A stretch of DNA of 64,000 nt, from NCBI RefSeq assembly GCF_025685425.1, contig NZ_JAGTAS010000058.1, positions 1,232,131-1,296,130 of the forward strand, written 5' to 3'. A program made the position numbers and the translations under genes. Below are positions 1 through 9,649 of the stretch, piece by piece. The stretch comes from Terriglobus albidus (GTDB lineage Bacteria; Acidobacteriota; Terriglobia; Terriglobales; Acidobacteriaceae). The notes beneath the pieces were generated by a model. That model saw only the letters and a program-made list of their open reading frames with translations, had not been told where the DNA came from and searched no databases. Within the stretch, counting starts at the first letter, position 1, and each line of letters opens with the position of its first letter.

Positions 1-431
1 TAGACGATCTTTGCCCGAGCCTCGGCTGCAATATTGTTTCGTAGATCGACATCGAGTTCGCCGGTAATCTTCAGATAATCCGCCGTCCACGGATTACCCA
101 TTGAGTTGAAGAGGTTCAAGCCACCTCCACCCGCAATGGTTACAAGCGGGTCGGCCTCGGCCGCTTCACGGTTCGTTTTGAGAGGCTTCAGATGCATACG
201 GATGAGGGCGCCCACAACCTCAAGATGACTCAGCTCCTCAGTGCCGATGTCCATCAAAAGATCACGCCTGGCAACATCATCGACACAGTTCCATCCCTGG
301 ATTGTGTATTGCATTGCAGCGGCAAGTTCTCCGTTGGCTCCTCCGAATTGCTCGAGAAGCATATTTCCAAATCGAACGTCAGGCGCTCCAACGTTCACGG
401 TATACATAAGTTGCTTCACATGGTGGTACAT
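1..431 (-). CDS. Manganese (non-haem) catalase, partial
   Basis: The reverse strand is open from an ATG at 431 to the window edge, giving the first 143 residues of a di-manganese catalase, which converts hydrogen peroxide to water and oxygen in the cytoplasm. It begins MYHHVKQLMYTVNV and carries EQFGGANGE and DIGTEELSHLE. Glu35, Glu66 and His69 fall at the same numbers as the metal ligands known for the Lactobacillus plantarum enzyme. The remaining ligands (near 148 and 181) lie outside the window. A GAGGAG ribosome site sits 8 bases before the ATG. The gene has no stop here only because the window ends. Family assignment is firm from the motifs; activity is inference. Confidence 0.93.
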   Translation of the reverse strand, partial: MYHHVKQLMYTVNVGAPDVRFGNMLLEQFGGANGELAAAMQYTIQGWNCVDDVARRDLLMDIGTEELSHLEVVGALIRMHLKPLKTNREAAEADPLVTIAGGGGLNLFNSMGNPWTADYLKITGELDVDLRNNIAAEARAKIV

Positions 432-1000
432 ATTGACTCCTCTTCCGTGCGCTAGGATGGACGATTGTCGAAGCGAAGACAGACAGCCCTGCCACATGAC
501 TGCGCTACGTAGTAGCGTCAAATCCCGACATCTACCCGGCGCAGCCAGTCACTTGCCCATGCAAGCGATGACCTAAAGATGGATTCCGTAGACTTTTAGT
601 TGGCCGAGAATTTCCGCCAAGCTGAGTTTGTATGCGCCAAAGCTATGGCGTCATCGCTTTCGAAGCAATCTCCAATCTGAGGTGCAATTATGCCGCAGGG
701 TTGCCGAGTACCAGTCTCCTGTCCTTGCGGGAGAGCGACTGCTTGCCTTCCGCGACTTAGAGCATTTCCCTGTTGCTGGGTAGCCTCTGGAAGAGGCGTG
801 CAGCGGCGTTTTCATGGCGAAAACGCCCATAGATACGGAAGCCCTACTCTACACTTACAGGGAAAATGCTCCAATCCTTGGTAACGATCAATAAGTGATT
901 TGGATCTTGTTGCCCGGACTGTATTGATAGCGATCCGAGGCGCCAGATCGGTCTAAATCCGACATATTTCACCAAGGACCGATATCATGATCAACGTCTT
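432..1000. other. Intergenic region between divergent genes
   Basis: No convincing gene is visible. The stretch separates the catalase (minus) from the MATE exporter (plus), so promoters for both should lie here. It contains one copy of the palindromic repeat described at 759-872. At 987-1004 a five-codon reading frame (MINVL) follows an AAGGA and ends in a TGA overlapping the MATE start, so it could be a coupling leader peptide. That is only a suggestion. Confidence 0.6.
759..872 (-). repeat. About 110 bp palindromic interspersed repeat, copy 1
   Basis: It starts AGAGCATTTCCCTG and ends CAGGGAAAATGCTCC, so the ends are inverted repeats of each other with one base missing on the left. The centre holds a perfect 9-bp stem, GGCGTTTTC and GAAAACGCC, around ATGGC. 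The same element recurs at 16794, 20320 and 25366. This copy is inverted relative to those three. No open frame is conserved between copies, so it behaves as a noncoding MITE- or REP-like element. Confidence 0.85.
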
Positions 1001-2416
1001 ATGATGGAGACCACTACTCAATCTGAAACCGCCCCCTCCCTTTGGCAGTCCATTCGAGAAGCTCTGCGAGGCGGTCACCAGGACTTTACCTCGGGAAGCC
1101 TGAATCGCTCCATCCTGCTGTTGGCCATTCCGATGGTCCTCGAGATGGTGCTGGAATCTCTCTTCGCAGTAGTCGATGTGTTTTGGGTGAGCCGGCTGGG
1201 GGCTGATGCCATTGCCACGGTCGGACTAACCGAATCAGTTCTGACGCTGGTCTTCGCAGTGGGTATGGGGCTGGGCATGTCCACCACTGCCATGGTGGCG
1301 AGGCGTGTTGGCGAGAAAAATGCTGATGGTGCAGCAATCTCAGCGGTGCAGGCGGCCTTTCTCGGCCTCGTGACCTCTCTGGTGATAGGAGTTCCGTGTC
1401 TGCTGCTCGCACCCAGGCTGCTGGAACTGATGGGAGCCACACCCGCTATCGTCGCGACCGGAGCCAATTACACACGTATCGCCCTGGGCGGTTCGGGCGT
1501 GGTACTGATGCTCTTCCTCAACAATGCAATCTTCCGTGGCGCGGGTGATGCTGCGATTGCCATGCGGCTGCTGTGGGTTTCGAATATCTTGAACCTGATC
1601 CTCGATCCCTGTCTGATCTTCGGTCTTGGTCCCTTTCCAAAACTGGGTGTGACCGGCGCAGCCCTCGCAACTTTTAGTGGACGTGGAATCGGTGTGCTGT
1701 ACCAGTTCTATCGTCTGGCTCGGGGGACGGAACGCCTGCACATCGCTGCGCGTCATGTGCGGCTGCATGGTGATGTGCTCTGGCGACTGGTGCGCGTCTC
1801 TGTCTCGGGCATTCTGCAGTTTTTGATCTCTCAGGCGAGTTGGATCGGGTTAGTACGAATTGTCAGCCTCTTCGGAGCCTCAGCGGTGGCAGCCTACACC
1901 ATCGGCATCCGCATCGTGATCTTCGCCATCCTGCCTTCATGGGGGCTGAGCAATGCCGCCGCTACCCTGGTCGGACAGAATCTAGGGGCGCGGCATGTCG
2001 ATCGCGCACGCAAGGCAGTGTGGCGCACCGGCCTCTGGAACATGATCTTTCTCGGATCGGTCGGCGTAGTCTTCATTGTCTTCGCCCCGGCGATCATTCG
2101 GCTGTTTACAAACGACCCGGTTGTTATCCCCGCAGCGGTCAACTGCCTTCGCATCTTCAGTTGCGGCAACATAGCCTATGCCTACGGCATGGTGCTCATG
2201 CAGGCATTCAATGGAGCCGGCGATACAGTCACCCCAACCTACATCAACGTTGTGGGCTTCTGGGTACTCGAGATCCCACTGGCATGGTGGTTGGCCATGC
2301 ATACACCGCTCGGCGTCAACGGGGTCTTCACGTCTGTCGTGGTCGCTCAATCTGTCGTGGTAATGATCAGCCTGGTGCTCTTCCGCCGGGGCCGCTGGGA
2401 ACAGCAGAGGATTTAG
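1001..2416 (+). CDS. MATE family efflux transporter
   Basis: This 471-residue polytopic inner-membrane protein has the length and two-fold MatE layout of multidrug and toxin extrusion antiporters, with repeats near residues 35-195 and 255-415. The first half contains NLILDPCLIFG, close to the conserved MATE loop after the sixth helix. The second contains GAGDTVTPTYINV, the counterpart of GAGD in the first. Such proteins export cationic drugs in exchange for protons or sodium; the substrate here cannot be read from sequence. ATG 1001 or 1004 may be the start. No strong ribosome site precedes either, and a possible five-codon leader overlaps the start. The gene appears to be a single transcription unit. 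Confidence 0.93.
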   Translation: MMETTTQSETAPSLWQSIREALRGGHQDFTSGSLNRSILLLAIPMVLEMVLESLFAVVDVFWVSRLGADAIATVGLTESVLTLVFAVGMGLGMSTTAMVARRVGEKNADGAAISAVQAAFLGLVTSLVIGVPCLLLAPRLLELMGATPAIVATGANYTRIALGGSGVVLMLFLNNAIFRGAGDAAIAMRLLWVSNILNLILDPCLIFGLGPFPKLGVTGAALATFSGRGIGVLYQFYRLARGTERLHIAARHVRLHGDVLWRLVRVSVSGILQFLISQASWIGLVRIVSLFGASAVAAYTIGIRIVIFAILPSWGLSNAAATLVGQNLGARHVDRARKAVWRTGLWNMIFLGSVGVVFIVFAPAIIRLFTNDPVVIPAAVNCLRIFSCGNIAYAYGMVLMQAFNGAGDTVTPTYINVVGFWVLEIPLAWWLAMHTPLGVNGVFTSVVVAQSVVVMISLVLFRRGRWEQQRI

Positions 2417-2658
2417 ATCCTCACTGAAACCTACACACGAACGAAGTTCCTGCGACACAAATGGGGTATTCTACAAGCGAATCCAGAAGTACCAGCCGTT
2501 CTGTACCATCTTCTTCATGACAGCTCATCACCCAATACCGCTCGCATCCGCTCAACCCTTCGTTGACGCAGCCGGCGTACGCATTGTGATTGGAATTCGG
2601 GTGATCTGCATCGCTATGGAGGCGAACGGGACGGCTTAGAGCAACTCGACAAAGATTC

Positions 2659-2700
2659 GCAAAAGCCCCCTTCGCCTCCGGCGGAGGGGGCTTTTGCTTT
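2659..2700. terminator. Strong hairpin terminator
   Basis: GCAAAAGCCCCC at 2659-2670 pairs perfectly with GGGGGCTTTTGC at 2686-2697, with further pairing inside the loop. T-rich sequence occurs on both strands, so it may act in both directions. It lies 240 bp after the MATE gene and 14 bp before the next start, and probably insulates that gene from upstream transcription. Confidence 0.8.
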
Positions 2701-2713
2701 CAGGGAGACAGGA

Positions 2714-3010
2714 ATGCGCTACGAAATACAGCTAGAACTGGAAGATCAGGACCGGATGTTGTCCCGCGTGCTGCAGGCACTGGAGCATGCTCAGGCGGTC
2801 CTCGAATATTTAACGTTCTCGCGACACACCAAGCATTTGCAGTGCCGCCTCATCGCTGAAGTCGACGGCCAACGTGGCGCACGCATGGAATCACTCCTGT
2901 GGAAGATCCATGGCGTTGTCAGGATGAACATGTATGCATCGCTCTCACTTTCGAGGGAGGGTGGTCATATATCCCATGAAATTGGTGGCTCTCAGACCGA
3001 AAACGCTTGA
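2714..3010 (+). CDS. Small ACT-domain-like protein
   Basis: This is a 98-residue cytoplasmic protein. Residues 1-75 follow a beta-alpha-beta-beta-alpha-beta pattern like the ACT domain of acetolactate synthase small subunits (IlvM/IlvH): RMLSRVLQALEHAQAVLEYL, then CRLIAEVDG, then MESLLWKIHGVVRMNMY. That points to a ligand-binding regulatory module, but it stands alone with no synthase gene beside it. GGGAGACAGGA precedes the ATG. The strong hairpin just upstream suggests its own promoter lies within or after that hairpin. Fold assignment is by pattern only; no specific function is claimed. Confidence 0.6.
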   Translation: MRYEIQLELEDQDRMLSRVLQALEHAQAVLEYLTFSRHTKHLQCRLIAEVDGQRGARMESLLWKIHGVVRMNMYASLSLSREGGHISHEIGGSQTENA

Positions 3011-3082
3011 ACGTCGTTGCGCCCGTGGGTGCGTCTTGCTCAAGCGTTCCGGAATACATCAGTATGATGACCAGGAGACCTC

Positions 3083-3748
3083 ATGAAGCTACTCCTCACT
3101 TCTGCCGGTATCAGCAATACAAGTATCCAGGACGCGCTGGTTGACCTGATGGGTAAACCGATTGCCGAAGCGAGCGCCCTTTTCGTCCCAACCGCGATAT
3201 ATGCCTTGCCCAACGGGGCTGACATCGCGAGCAGGGTGATCCGCGGATCAATCGGCGATCCCTTTTGCGATATGGGTTGGAAGTCATTCGGCGTGCTGGA
3301 GCTCACTGCCCTGCCCAGCATCAGGAAGGAACATTGGATCCCCTTATTGCAAGAGACCGACGTTCTGCTGGTTGGCGGCGGTGATTGCCAGTATCTGACG
3401 TACTGGATGAAACACTCAGGCCTGGCGGATCTTCTGCCATCACTGCTGCAGAAGACAGTCTACGCAGGGTTGAGCGCCGGGAGTATGGTGATGACCCGCT
3501 TCGGAACAACCTACGGCGGCCACACTCTTCCTGCCGATAGCGATAAATCGCTAGCATTGGTCGATATCGCGATTCATCCGCATCTGGATCACGAGTGGTT
3601 CCCGCAGAACTCCTTCGCGAACCTGGAAAAATTGGCCGCCACTCTACCTGTGCCGTCGTATGCGATTGACGATCAAACCGCAATCAAAGTGATCGACGGC
3701 ACGATCGAAGTCGTCTCCGAAGGCAACTGGAAGCTATTTACTCCCTGA
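3083..3748 (+). CDS. Peptidase E-like (S51 family) class I amidotransferase-fold hydrolase
   Basis: The 221-residue protein has the flavodoxin-like fold typical of alpha-aspartyl dipeptidase relatives. TDVLLVGGGD (residues 92-101) is followed by the nucleophile elbow GLSAGS, placing the likely catalytic Ser at 131. A C-terminal stretch with IHPHLDHEWF may supply the histidine. Classical PepE cleaves Asp-X dipeptides; many S51-like proteins have other or unknown substrates, so the substrate is left open. AGGAGA is well placed before ATG 3083. The gene is convergent with the efflux operon to its right. Confidence 0.85.
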   Translation: MKLLLTSAGISNTSIQDALVDLMGKPIAEASALFVPTAIYALPNGADIASRVIRGSIGDPFCDMGWKSFGVLELTALPSIRKEHWIPLLQETDVLLVGGGDCQYLTYWMKHSGLADLLPSLLQKTVYAGLSAGSMVMTRFGTTYGGHTLPADSDKSLALVDIAIHPHLDHEWFPQNSFANLEKLAATLPVPSYAIDDQTAIKVIDGTIEVVSEGNWKLFTP

Positions 3749-3759
3749 CGCAGAAACGA

Positions 3760-3781
3760 TGTCCTCGCATCTCCGAGGACA
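3760..3781. terminator. Hairpin between convergent genes
   Basis: TGTCCTCG and CGAGGACA form a perfect 8-bp stem around CATCTC. It sits between the ends of the peptidase E-like gene (3748) and the outer membrane factor gene (3796), so it is placed to end transcription from both sides. No T-run follows, so this is tentative. Confidence 0.4.
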
Positions 3782-3795
3782 CCGTCTCACCGGCT

Positions 3796-5241
3796 CTATG
3801 GCTTACCGGACCTTACGGGCTGCGGTTGCCGCTGAGGCCACCCACCGGCTAATGACCTGTAGAGGCTGACCGCGTCAGAGGCACTCCCAAGGTGACTCAT
3901 CGTATAAGCGTCCTCGGCCTCCAGTTGCACACGTTGCGCGTCCAACAAATCGAGAAGACCGGTCGCACCCTCCCTGTATCGAACATTCGCCAGATCCGCA
4001 GCCCGCTTACTGTCGAGAGCAGCCTGCCGAAGTGCGGCGTCCTGCTCACGTGAGCGCGCATATCTCACCAGTGCGTTGTCAACGTCTTCAAGCGCCAGCA
4101 AGACCGTCTGTTGATACTGAGCGAGCTGGGCATCTCCATCCGCACGGCTGGCTGCGATGCGCGCTTTCACTCTGCCTCGATCGAGAAAGGACCAGTCGAT
4201 GCTGAGTCCCACGAGATTCGTTGGACTCACACCGTCGAAAGCTGTATCGGAGTGATACTGCGTCAGCCCCAGCAGACCGCCGAAGTTCACGCGAGGGAAC
4301 AGGTCGGCGGTGTTGACGCCGATCTGCTCCGTTGCTGCATGGAGCCGTTGTTCGGATGCATTGACATCAGGGCGGCGGCGAACGAGGTCCGCGGGCGTTC
4401 CTGGATCGATGCTCTCGGGGAGATCCGGAAGCGCCTTTTCAACCTCGAGTTCACTAACAAGCGCATCAGGCGGCAGACCGCACAACACAGCGAGGCGATG
4501 TTCGTCGACCGCAATCGCGGATTGAAGCGCGGGGATGCGCGAGGTCGTGCTTTCATACAAGGCGCGAGCTCTGGCCGTATCGAATTGTGTTCCACGGCCG
4601 GCGGAGAAGGTCGCCTCTACCAGCTTTACAGTTCGCTCCTGGTTGGCCGCATTCTGCCGAGCCACACGTAGGCGCTCCTGCTGGCCCCTGAGATCGATGT
4701 AGGTCGCCGCCACCTCTCCCGCGATGGCAACCTGCATCGCGGCAAGATCATTGCCGCCTGCGAGGAGTTGCTGGCGTTGGGCCTCTACGTTATGACGGAT
4801 ACGCCCATAAAAGTCCAGTTCCCAACTGGCGTTAATCGACGAAGTGGAATAGCGATAGTTGCGAGGATATCCGAAGGCCTGGTTAGCAGCGAGCCTCTGG
4901 CGCCCAACATCCTCGCTGGCAGTCACTGTCGGATATTTGTCGAATTTGCTGAGGCGTAAAAGAGCAGCCGCAGCGTCGTAGTGTGCGAGAGCCGATCGGA
5001 GATCGTTATTGGCCGACAGAGACCGCTCGATGAGGCTCGTCAGTTCCTGATCATGAAAGCTGTGCCAGAACTCCGGGTCAGATGGCTCCGGCCTGGCAGT
5101 TGCGTCAGACGAGGCCGCCGCCACCGGAGCCGTAAATTGGCTTGGAAGAGAAACACTGGGTTGCTTATAGCGCGGTCCGACGGAGCAGCCCAGGGTCCCT
5201 AAAAGTACAAGTGCTGCAAACAGGACATTCAACTTACGCAT
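3796..5241 (-). CDS. RND efflux outer membrane factor (OprM/NodT type lipoprotein)
   Basis: This is a 481-residue TolC-family outer-membrane channel. The start is taken at ATG 5241, which opens MRKLNVLFAALVLLGTLGCS, a lipoprotein signal with Cys19 as the lipidation site. GPRYKQP follows, as in OprM relatives. Two long alpha-helical/beta repeats follow, each ending in a stretch of the ERSLSANNDLRSALA or REGATGLLDLLDAQ kind. Its start overlaps the last codons of the pump gene by 8 bases, which implies translational coupling. It forms the exit duct of the tripartite pump encoded by this operon. A longer reading frame upstream is unlikely because it would run deep into the pump gene. Confidence 0.94.
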   Translation of the reverse strand: MRKLNVLFAALVLLGTLGCSVGPRYKQPSVSLPSQFTAPVAAASSDATARPEPSDPEFWHSFHDQELTSLIERSLSANNDLRSALAHYDAAAALLRLSKFDKYPTVTASEDVGRQRLAANQAFGYPRNYRYSTSSINASWELDFYGRIRHNVEAQRQQLLAGGNDLAAMQVAIAGEVAATYIDLRGQQERLRVARQNAANQERTVKLVEATFSAGRGTQFDTARARALYESTTSRIPALQSAIAVDEHRLAVLCGLPPDALVSELEVEKALPDLPESIDPGTPADLVRRRPDVNASEQRLHAATEQIGVNTADLFPRVNFGGLLGLTQYHSDTAFDGVSPTNLVGLSIDWSFLDRGRVKARIAASRADGDAQLAQYQQTVLLALEDVDNALVRYARSREQDAALRQAALDSKRAADLANVRYREGATGLLDLLDAQRVQLEAEDAYTMSHLGSASDAVSLYRSLAGGWPQRQPQPVRSGKP

Positions 5242-8200
5242 GACTGACCTCCGCCTCTTCGTCTTCAAAGCGCCCCTCGTTGTGGTCATGGAGCCTTTGG
5301 CCGCTCAACTTCCGCAACGCCACGTAAAAGACTGGTGTCAGAAACAGTCCGAACAACGTGACTCCGAGCATTCCTGAAAACACAGTGATACCGGTTACCT
5401 TTCTGACCTCGCTGCCTGCACCGTGGCTGAGAAGCAACGGAACCGAACCCGCAATAAATGCGATCGAGGTCATGATGATAGGACGGAGACGCAGATGGCA
5501 TGCCTCGAGCGCGGCCTCTATCGTCGACATTCCCTGCATCTCGAGCTCGCGGGCGAATTCGACAATCAGGATCGCGTTCTTGCAGGCGAGGCCCATCAGC
5601 ACTACCAGACCAACCTGGACGAAGATGTTGTTATCCCCTCCTGTGAGCCAGACCCCAAAGAGAGCGGCAAAGATGCATATGGGAACGATGAGGATCACGG
5701 CCAGCGGCAGCGTCCAACTCTCGTAGAGCGCAGCCAGAACCAGGAAGACCAGAAGAATCGCCAGCGGAAATACGATCGCGGCAGAGTGGCTTTGCGTCGT
5801 TTGCTGGTAGCTCAGGTCTGTATATTCCAGCACCATGCCCGGGGGCAGCGTCTTCTTCGCGATCTCGTTGAGCTTGTCGATGACCTGCCCTGATGAGAGG
5901 ACGCGTGGATCGGCATCGCCGATGAGATCAGCTGCGGGATAGCCGTTGTAGCGCATAACCGGGTCTGGACCAAAGGCCTGCGTAATGGTCGCGATCGAGC
6001 CAATCGGAACCATTTCTCCGTTTCCATTCCGCACGCGGAGATTTGTGATGTCTTCAGGACGCTGGCGGAATTGCGCGTCCGCCTGCACCATCACGCGATA
6101 CACGCGGCCGAAGGTATTGAAGTCGTTCACGTAAATCGAACCCAGATAACTTTGAAGCGTGTTGAAGACATCGGTGAGCGAAATACCTTGCGCCTTCGCC
6201 TTCTCTCGATCCACCTGAACTTCCAATTGCGGAATGTTCGATTGGTACGAAGAGACCGGATAGGTCATACCGGGAGTTTGCGCGACGGCGGCCTGGAATG
6301 CTGCCAGTCCACTCTGCAGGGCGCCATAGCCGAGTCCCGCGCGGTCTTCGATATAGAGCGAGTACCCGGATCCATTACCAAGACCCTGGATCGGCGGCGG
6401 CATCAGGGCAAATGCAATCGCACCCGGGATACGGGAATATTTCTGATTGAGCTCCACGAGAATCTGCTGGGCCGTTTCATGACGCTCCTTGAAGTCTTTG
6501 AGGCGAATGTAAGAAGTCGCGAGATTCGGCGTGTTTGCAGACTGCAAAGCGTTGAAGCCAGACATGGCCGGCAGCATCTCCACGCCATTGACCTCATGCG
6601 CCGCCTTCACCATCTGCCTGAGGACATCATCGGTGCGCGCCAGGGATGCGCCCTCAGGCAACTTCGCTCCGCCGAAGAGATACAGCTCGTCCTGGGTGGG
6701 AATGAAGCCGCCGGGCACATTGTTGAACAAAAGATAGATCGAGCCGATCAACACGAAGTAGACAAGAAACACACCGCCGCGGAAGCGGAAACTCCGCCCA
6801 ACAACCCTTTGATATGCTTCGGAGCTGCTCTTGAAGAGCCGGTTGAAAGGGCGGAAGAACCAGCCGAGTGCGCGATCGATGGCACGCGCGAGCCAGTCTT
6901 TCTGAGCACCCGGAGTATGCAGGAGCTTCGCTGCAAGGGCGGGAGAAAGAGTAAGCGAGTTGATGGCGGAGATCACCGTCGAGATCGCGATGGTTACCGC
7001 GAACTGTTTATAGAACTGGCCCGTGATTCCGGTAAGGAAGGCCATCGGAACGAACACCGCGCACAGAACGAGCGCGATCGCGATGATGGGTCCTGAAACT
7101 TCCTTCATCGCCTGATGGGCAGCCTCTCGTGGAGTAAGCCCATGTTCGATGAACCGCTCGACATTCTCGACCACAACGATTGCGTCGTCCACCACAATGC
7201 CAATTGCGAGAACCATGCCGAAGAGGGTCAACGTGTTGATCGAGTATCCCAGGATATAGAGCCACGCGAAGGTGCCGACGATGGAGACAGGGACCGCAAT
7301 CAGAGGAATGACCGAAGCTCGCCAGGTCTGCAGAAACACGATGACCACGAGTACGACCAGGATCACGGCCTCGATCAGCGTGTGCTGGACCGCATCAATC
7401 GAATCTCGAATGAACTCCGTCGGGTCCCAGATGACCTTATAGTCGAGGTCGTCCGGGAACGCCTTCGACAACTCCTTCAGCTTGGCATAGACCTCTTTTG
7501 CGACGCCGAGCGCGTTCGCTCCGGGTGTCAGGAAGATGCCCACGATGGCGGTGTCCTGCGTATCGATATAGGTGTGGAGCGTGTAGTCGCTTGATCCCAG
7601 TTCTACACGCGCGACGTCTGACAGATGAACGACCTGACCGTTCGAGCCCGACTTCAGGACAATATTGCTGAACTCTTCCGGCGTTGTAAGACGCCCGCGG
7701 ACGTTGATCGAGGTAAGAAAGTCAGGCTTCTTCGGCGAAGGTTCGGCGCCGAGCTGCCCCGCGGACACCTGAACGTTCTGTTCCCGGATTGCATTGACAA
7801 CGTCGTCCGAGGTGATACCGCGCGATGCAAGACGGTTAGGATCGAGCCATACACGCATCGAGTAGTCACCGGAGCCCAGCAATTGAACATCTCCGATGCC
7901 GTTCAGACGCGACAGTTCGTCCTTTATGTGAAGGACGCCGTAGTTCCGAAGGTACAGCGCATCATGGTGCCCCTTCTTGGAGAGCAGTCCGACATACATC
8001 AGTGGTGTCGGTGACTGCTTCTGCGTGGTCACACCAAACTGGCGCACTTCGTCCGGCAGACGAGATAAAGCCTGGCTGACACGGTTCTGTACACGAACCG
8101 CAGCAGTATCCGGATCGACACCGGGGCGAAACGTAACGATGACCTGAAGGCTGCCATCGGAACCGGCGACGGACTTCATGTACATGATGCCCTCAACACC

Positions 8201-8416
8201 GTTGATGGCTTCTTCAAGCGGTTCGGCCACTGTCTCGGCGATCGCCTTGGGATTGGCTCCGGGATAGTTGGTGCGCACCACCACACTCGGCGGAACGACC
8301 TCTGGATATTGTCCTGACGGAAGAATTGGAATCGCGATCAGCCCAAGGCAGAAGATGATGATGGAAAGAACAATCGCGAAGATGGGGCGGTCGATGAAGA
8401 ATTTCGAGATGTTCAT
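5234..8416 (-). CDS. RND multidrug efflux pump, HAE1 family (AcrB/MexB-like)
   Basis: The 1060-residue inner-membrane pump has the normal family length. It opens MNISKFFIDRPIFA, the typical RND start. GIVVDDAIVVVENVERF near residue 405 provides the paired aspartates of the proton relay in TM4, and GLACKNAILIVEFA provides the TM10 lysine. Large periplasmic docking and porter loops lie between TM1-2 and TM7-8. It drives export of hydrophobic drugs or solvents using the proton gradient. It is the middle gene of an adaptor-pump-outer membrane factor operon, 12 bp from the adaptor and overlapping the outer membrane factor. AGAGGTC precedes the ATG. Substrate range is unknown. Confidence 0.96.
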   Translation of the reverse strand: MNISKFFIDRPIFAIVLSIIIFCLGLIAIPILPSGQYPEVVPPSVVVRTNYPGANPKAIAETVAEPLEEAINGVEGIMYMKSVAGSDGSLQVIVTFRPGVDPDTAAVRVQNRVSQALSRLPDEVRQFGVTTQKQSPTPLMYVGLLSKKGHHDALYLRNYGVLHIKDELSRLNGIGDVQLLGSGDYSMRVWLDPNRLASRGITSDDVVNAIREQNVQVSAGQLGAEPSPKKPDFLTSINVRGRLTTPEEFSNIVLKSGSNGQVVHLSDVARVELGSSDYTLHTYIDTQDTAIVGIFLTPGANALGVAKEVYAKLKELSKAFPDDLDYKVIWDPTEFIRDSIDAVQHTLIEAVILVVLVVIVFLQTWRASVIPLIAVPVSIVGTFAWLYILGYSINTLTLFGMVLAIGIVVDDAIVVVENVERFIEHGLTPREAAHQAMKEVSGPIIAIALVLCAVFVPMAFLTGITGQFYKQFAVTIAISTVISAINSLTLSPALAAKLLHTPGAQKDWLARAIDRALGWFFRPFNRLFKSSSEAYQRVVGRSFRFRGGVFLVYFVLIGSIYLLFNNVPGGFIPTQDELYLFGGAKLPEGASLARTDDVLRQMVKAAHEVNGVEMLPAMSGFNALQSANTPNLATSYIRLKDFKERHETAQQILVELNQKYSRIPGAIAFALMPPPIQGLGNGSGYSLYIEDRAGLGYGALQSGLAAFQAAVAQTPGMTYPVSSYQSNIPQLEVQVDREKAKAQGISLTDVFNTLQSYLGSIYVNDFNTFGRVYRVMVQADAQFRQRPEDITNLRVRNGNGEMVPIGSIATITQAFGPDPVMRYNGYPAADLIGDADPRVLSSGQVIDKLNEIAKKTLPPGMVLEYTDLSYQQTTQSHSAAIVFPLAILLVFLVLAALYESWTLPLAVILIVPICIFAALFGVWLTGGDNNIFVQVGLVVLMGLACKNAILIVEFARELEMQGMSTIEAALEACHLRLRPIIMTSIAFIAGSVPLLLSHGAGSEVRKVTGITVFSGMLGVTLFGLFLTPVFYVALRKLSGQRLHDHNEGRFEDEEAEVSHA

Positions 8417-8428
8417 TGCCGTGACCTC

Positions 8429-9631
8429 TTATTTCTTTCCCACAGCGGCAATATTGTTCAGGCCCGCTGTCGAGACTTCCATGCTGGTGTCCTTGGGCGT
8501 GATCGGAGCTCCAGGGAAATAAATCAGTTGCAGACCGCCCACGACAACACGGTCTTGAGGCGTCAAACCAGATTTCACAATGCGTAGCCCATCGCTCATG
8601 CCACCCAGAACGATGTCCTTGCGTTGTGCGACGTTCCCCTCTCCGACGACGTAGACATATTTGCGGTCTTGATCTGTTAGAACAGCCTTGTCGTCGATCA
8701 GAATCGCCTGCGAAGGTGCGGCGCTTTGCAACTGTACGCGGGCAAACAAACCGGGTGTGAGTGTCTGGTCAGGATTCGGGAGGACGACACGGGCGCGGAT
8801 GGTCCCGGTGGTCGGATTGAGCTGGTTATCGACAAAGTCGATGTGGCCGGTATGTGGAAAGCCTTGCTCATTCGCCAAAGCAACCCGGACTGGATTCTCA
8901 GAGCCAACACCGCTCCCGCGATGCGAGCTCTGCTGGAAGCGCAGATAGCTTTGCTCGTCACAATCGAAGTACACATAAACGGGATCCACAGAAACGACTG
9001 TTGTCAGCACGGTTTGATCCGCCTGGGCAAGGTTTCCCAGCGTCAGCAGTGTCCGGCTGATGCGGCCATCGATGGGCGAGCGCACTTCGGTGTAGGAGAG
9101 ATTCAGTTCGGCGGCAGCCAATGCCGCCTCTGCCGCTTTGACGCGTGCCCCACTCTGGAGCAGATCAGAGCTGCGGTTCTGTAACTCCTCCTGGGAGACG
9201 GCGTCCTGTTGCTTAAGCCGTTGCGCCCGTTCCGCCTGAATCTTCGCAAAGTCTGCGGCCGCGTGCTCCCGATCGAGTCCGGCCTTAGCGCTGTCTAATG
9301 CGTCCTTATAGGGTCGGGGATCGATGACGTAGAGCAGGTCGCCTTTATGGACGATTTGTCCTTCCCTGAAGGCAATGCGGTCGATGTAACCCGTCACGCG
9401 GGGACGAATCTCTACAGAGTTCGTCGCCCATACACGGCCATTAAATTCGTCCGAAACGCGAACTTCTCTGGTGATGACCTGCGCCGCATCGACCGGAGCC
9501 GCCGCTACTTTTGGCTTCGTTTCAGGCGCTGTCTTCTTGCAGCCGGCCGCGGCCAAAGTGATGGCGGACAAAACAATCAACCACATACCCGCGCGCCCTA
9601 ACGATAATCTCCGTTTGAGAATGCCTTCCAT
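8429..9631 (-). CDS. RND periplasmic adaptor (membrane fusion protein)
   Basis: This 400-residue lipoprotein links the pump to the outer membrane channel. ATG 9631 is preferred because AAGGAGA precedes it and because it opens a signal peptide ending LAAAGC, with Cys31 as lipid anchor. The lipoyl-like half-motif is GYIDRIAFREGQIVHKGDLL. A coiled-coil hairpin follows around residues 110-170, then the second lipoyl half (SPIDGRISRTL) and beta-barrel domains. It is the first gene of the operon. Regulation is probably by the divergent TetR gene, with a palindrome 18 bp upstream of this start as candidate operator. Confidence 0.95.
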   Translation of the reverse strand: MEGILKRRLSLGRAGMWLIVLSAITLAAAGCKKTAPETKPKVAAAPVDAAQVITREVRVSDEFNGRVWATNSVEIRPRVTGYIDRIAFREGQIVHKGDLLYVIDPRPYKDALDSAKAGLDREHAAADFAKIQAERAQRLKQQDAVSQEELQNRSSDLLQSGARVKAAEAALAAAELNLSYTEVRSPIDGRISRTLLTLGNLAQADQTVLTTVVSVDPVYVYFDCDEQSYLRFQQSSHRGSGVGSENPVRVALANEQGFPHTGHIDFVDNQLNPTTGTIRARVVLPNPDQTLTPGLFARVQLQSAAPSQAILIDDKAVLTDQDRKYVYVVGEGNVAQRKDIVLGGMSDGLRIVKSGLTPQDRVVVGGLQLIYFPGAPITPKDTSMEVSTAGLNNIAAVGKK

Positions 9632-9649
9632 CGAATCTCCTTCAAAATT

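Noticed and set aside
5358..7594. Several long open frames opposite the RND pump gene
   Set aside because: They are antisense to a complete, motif-supported pump gene and have no recognisable products.
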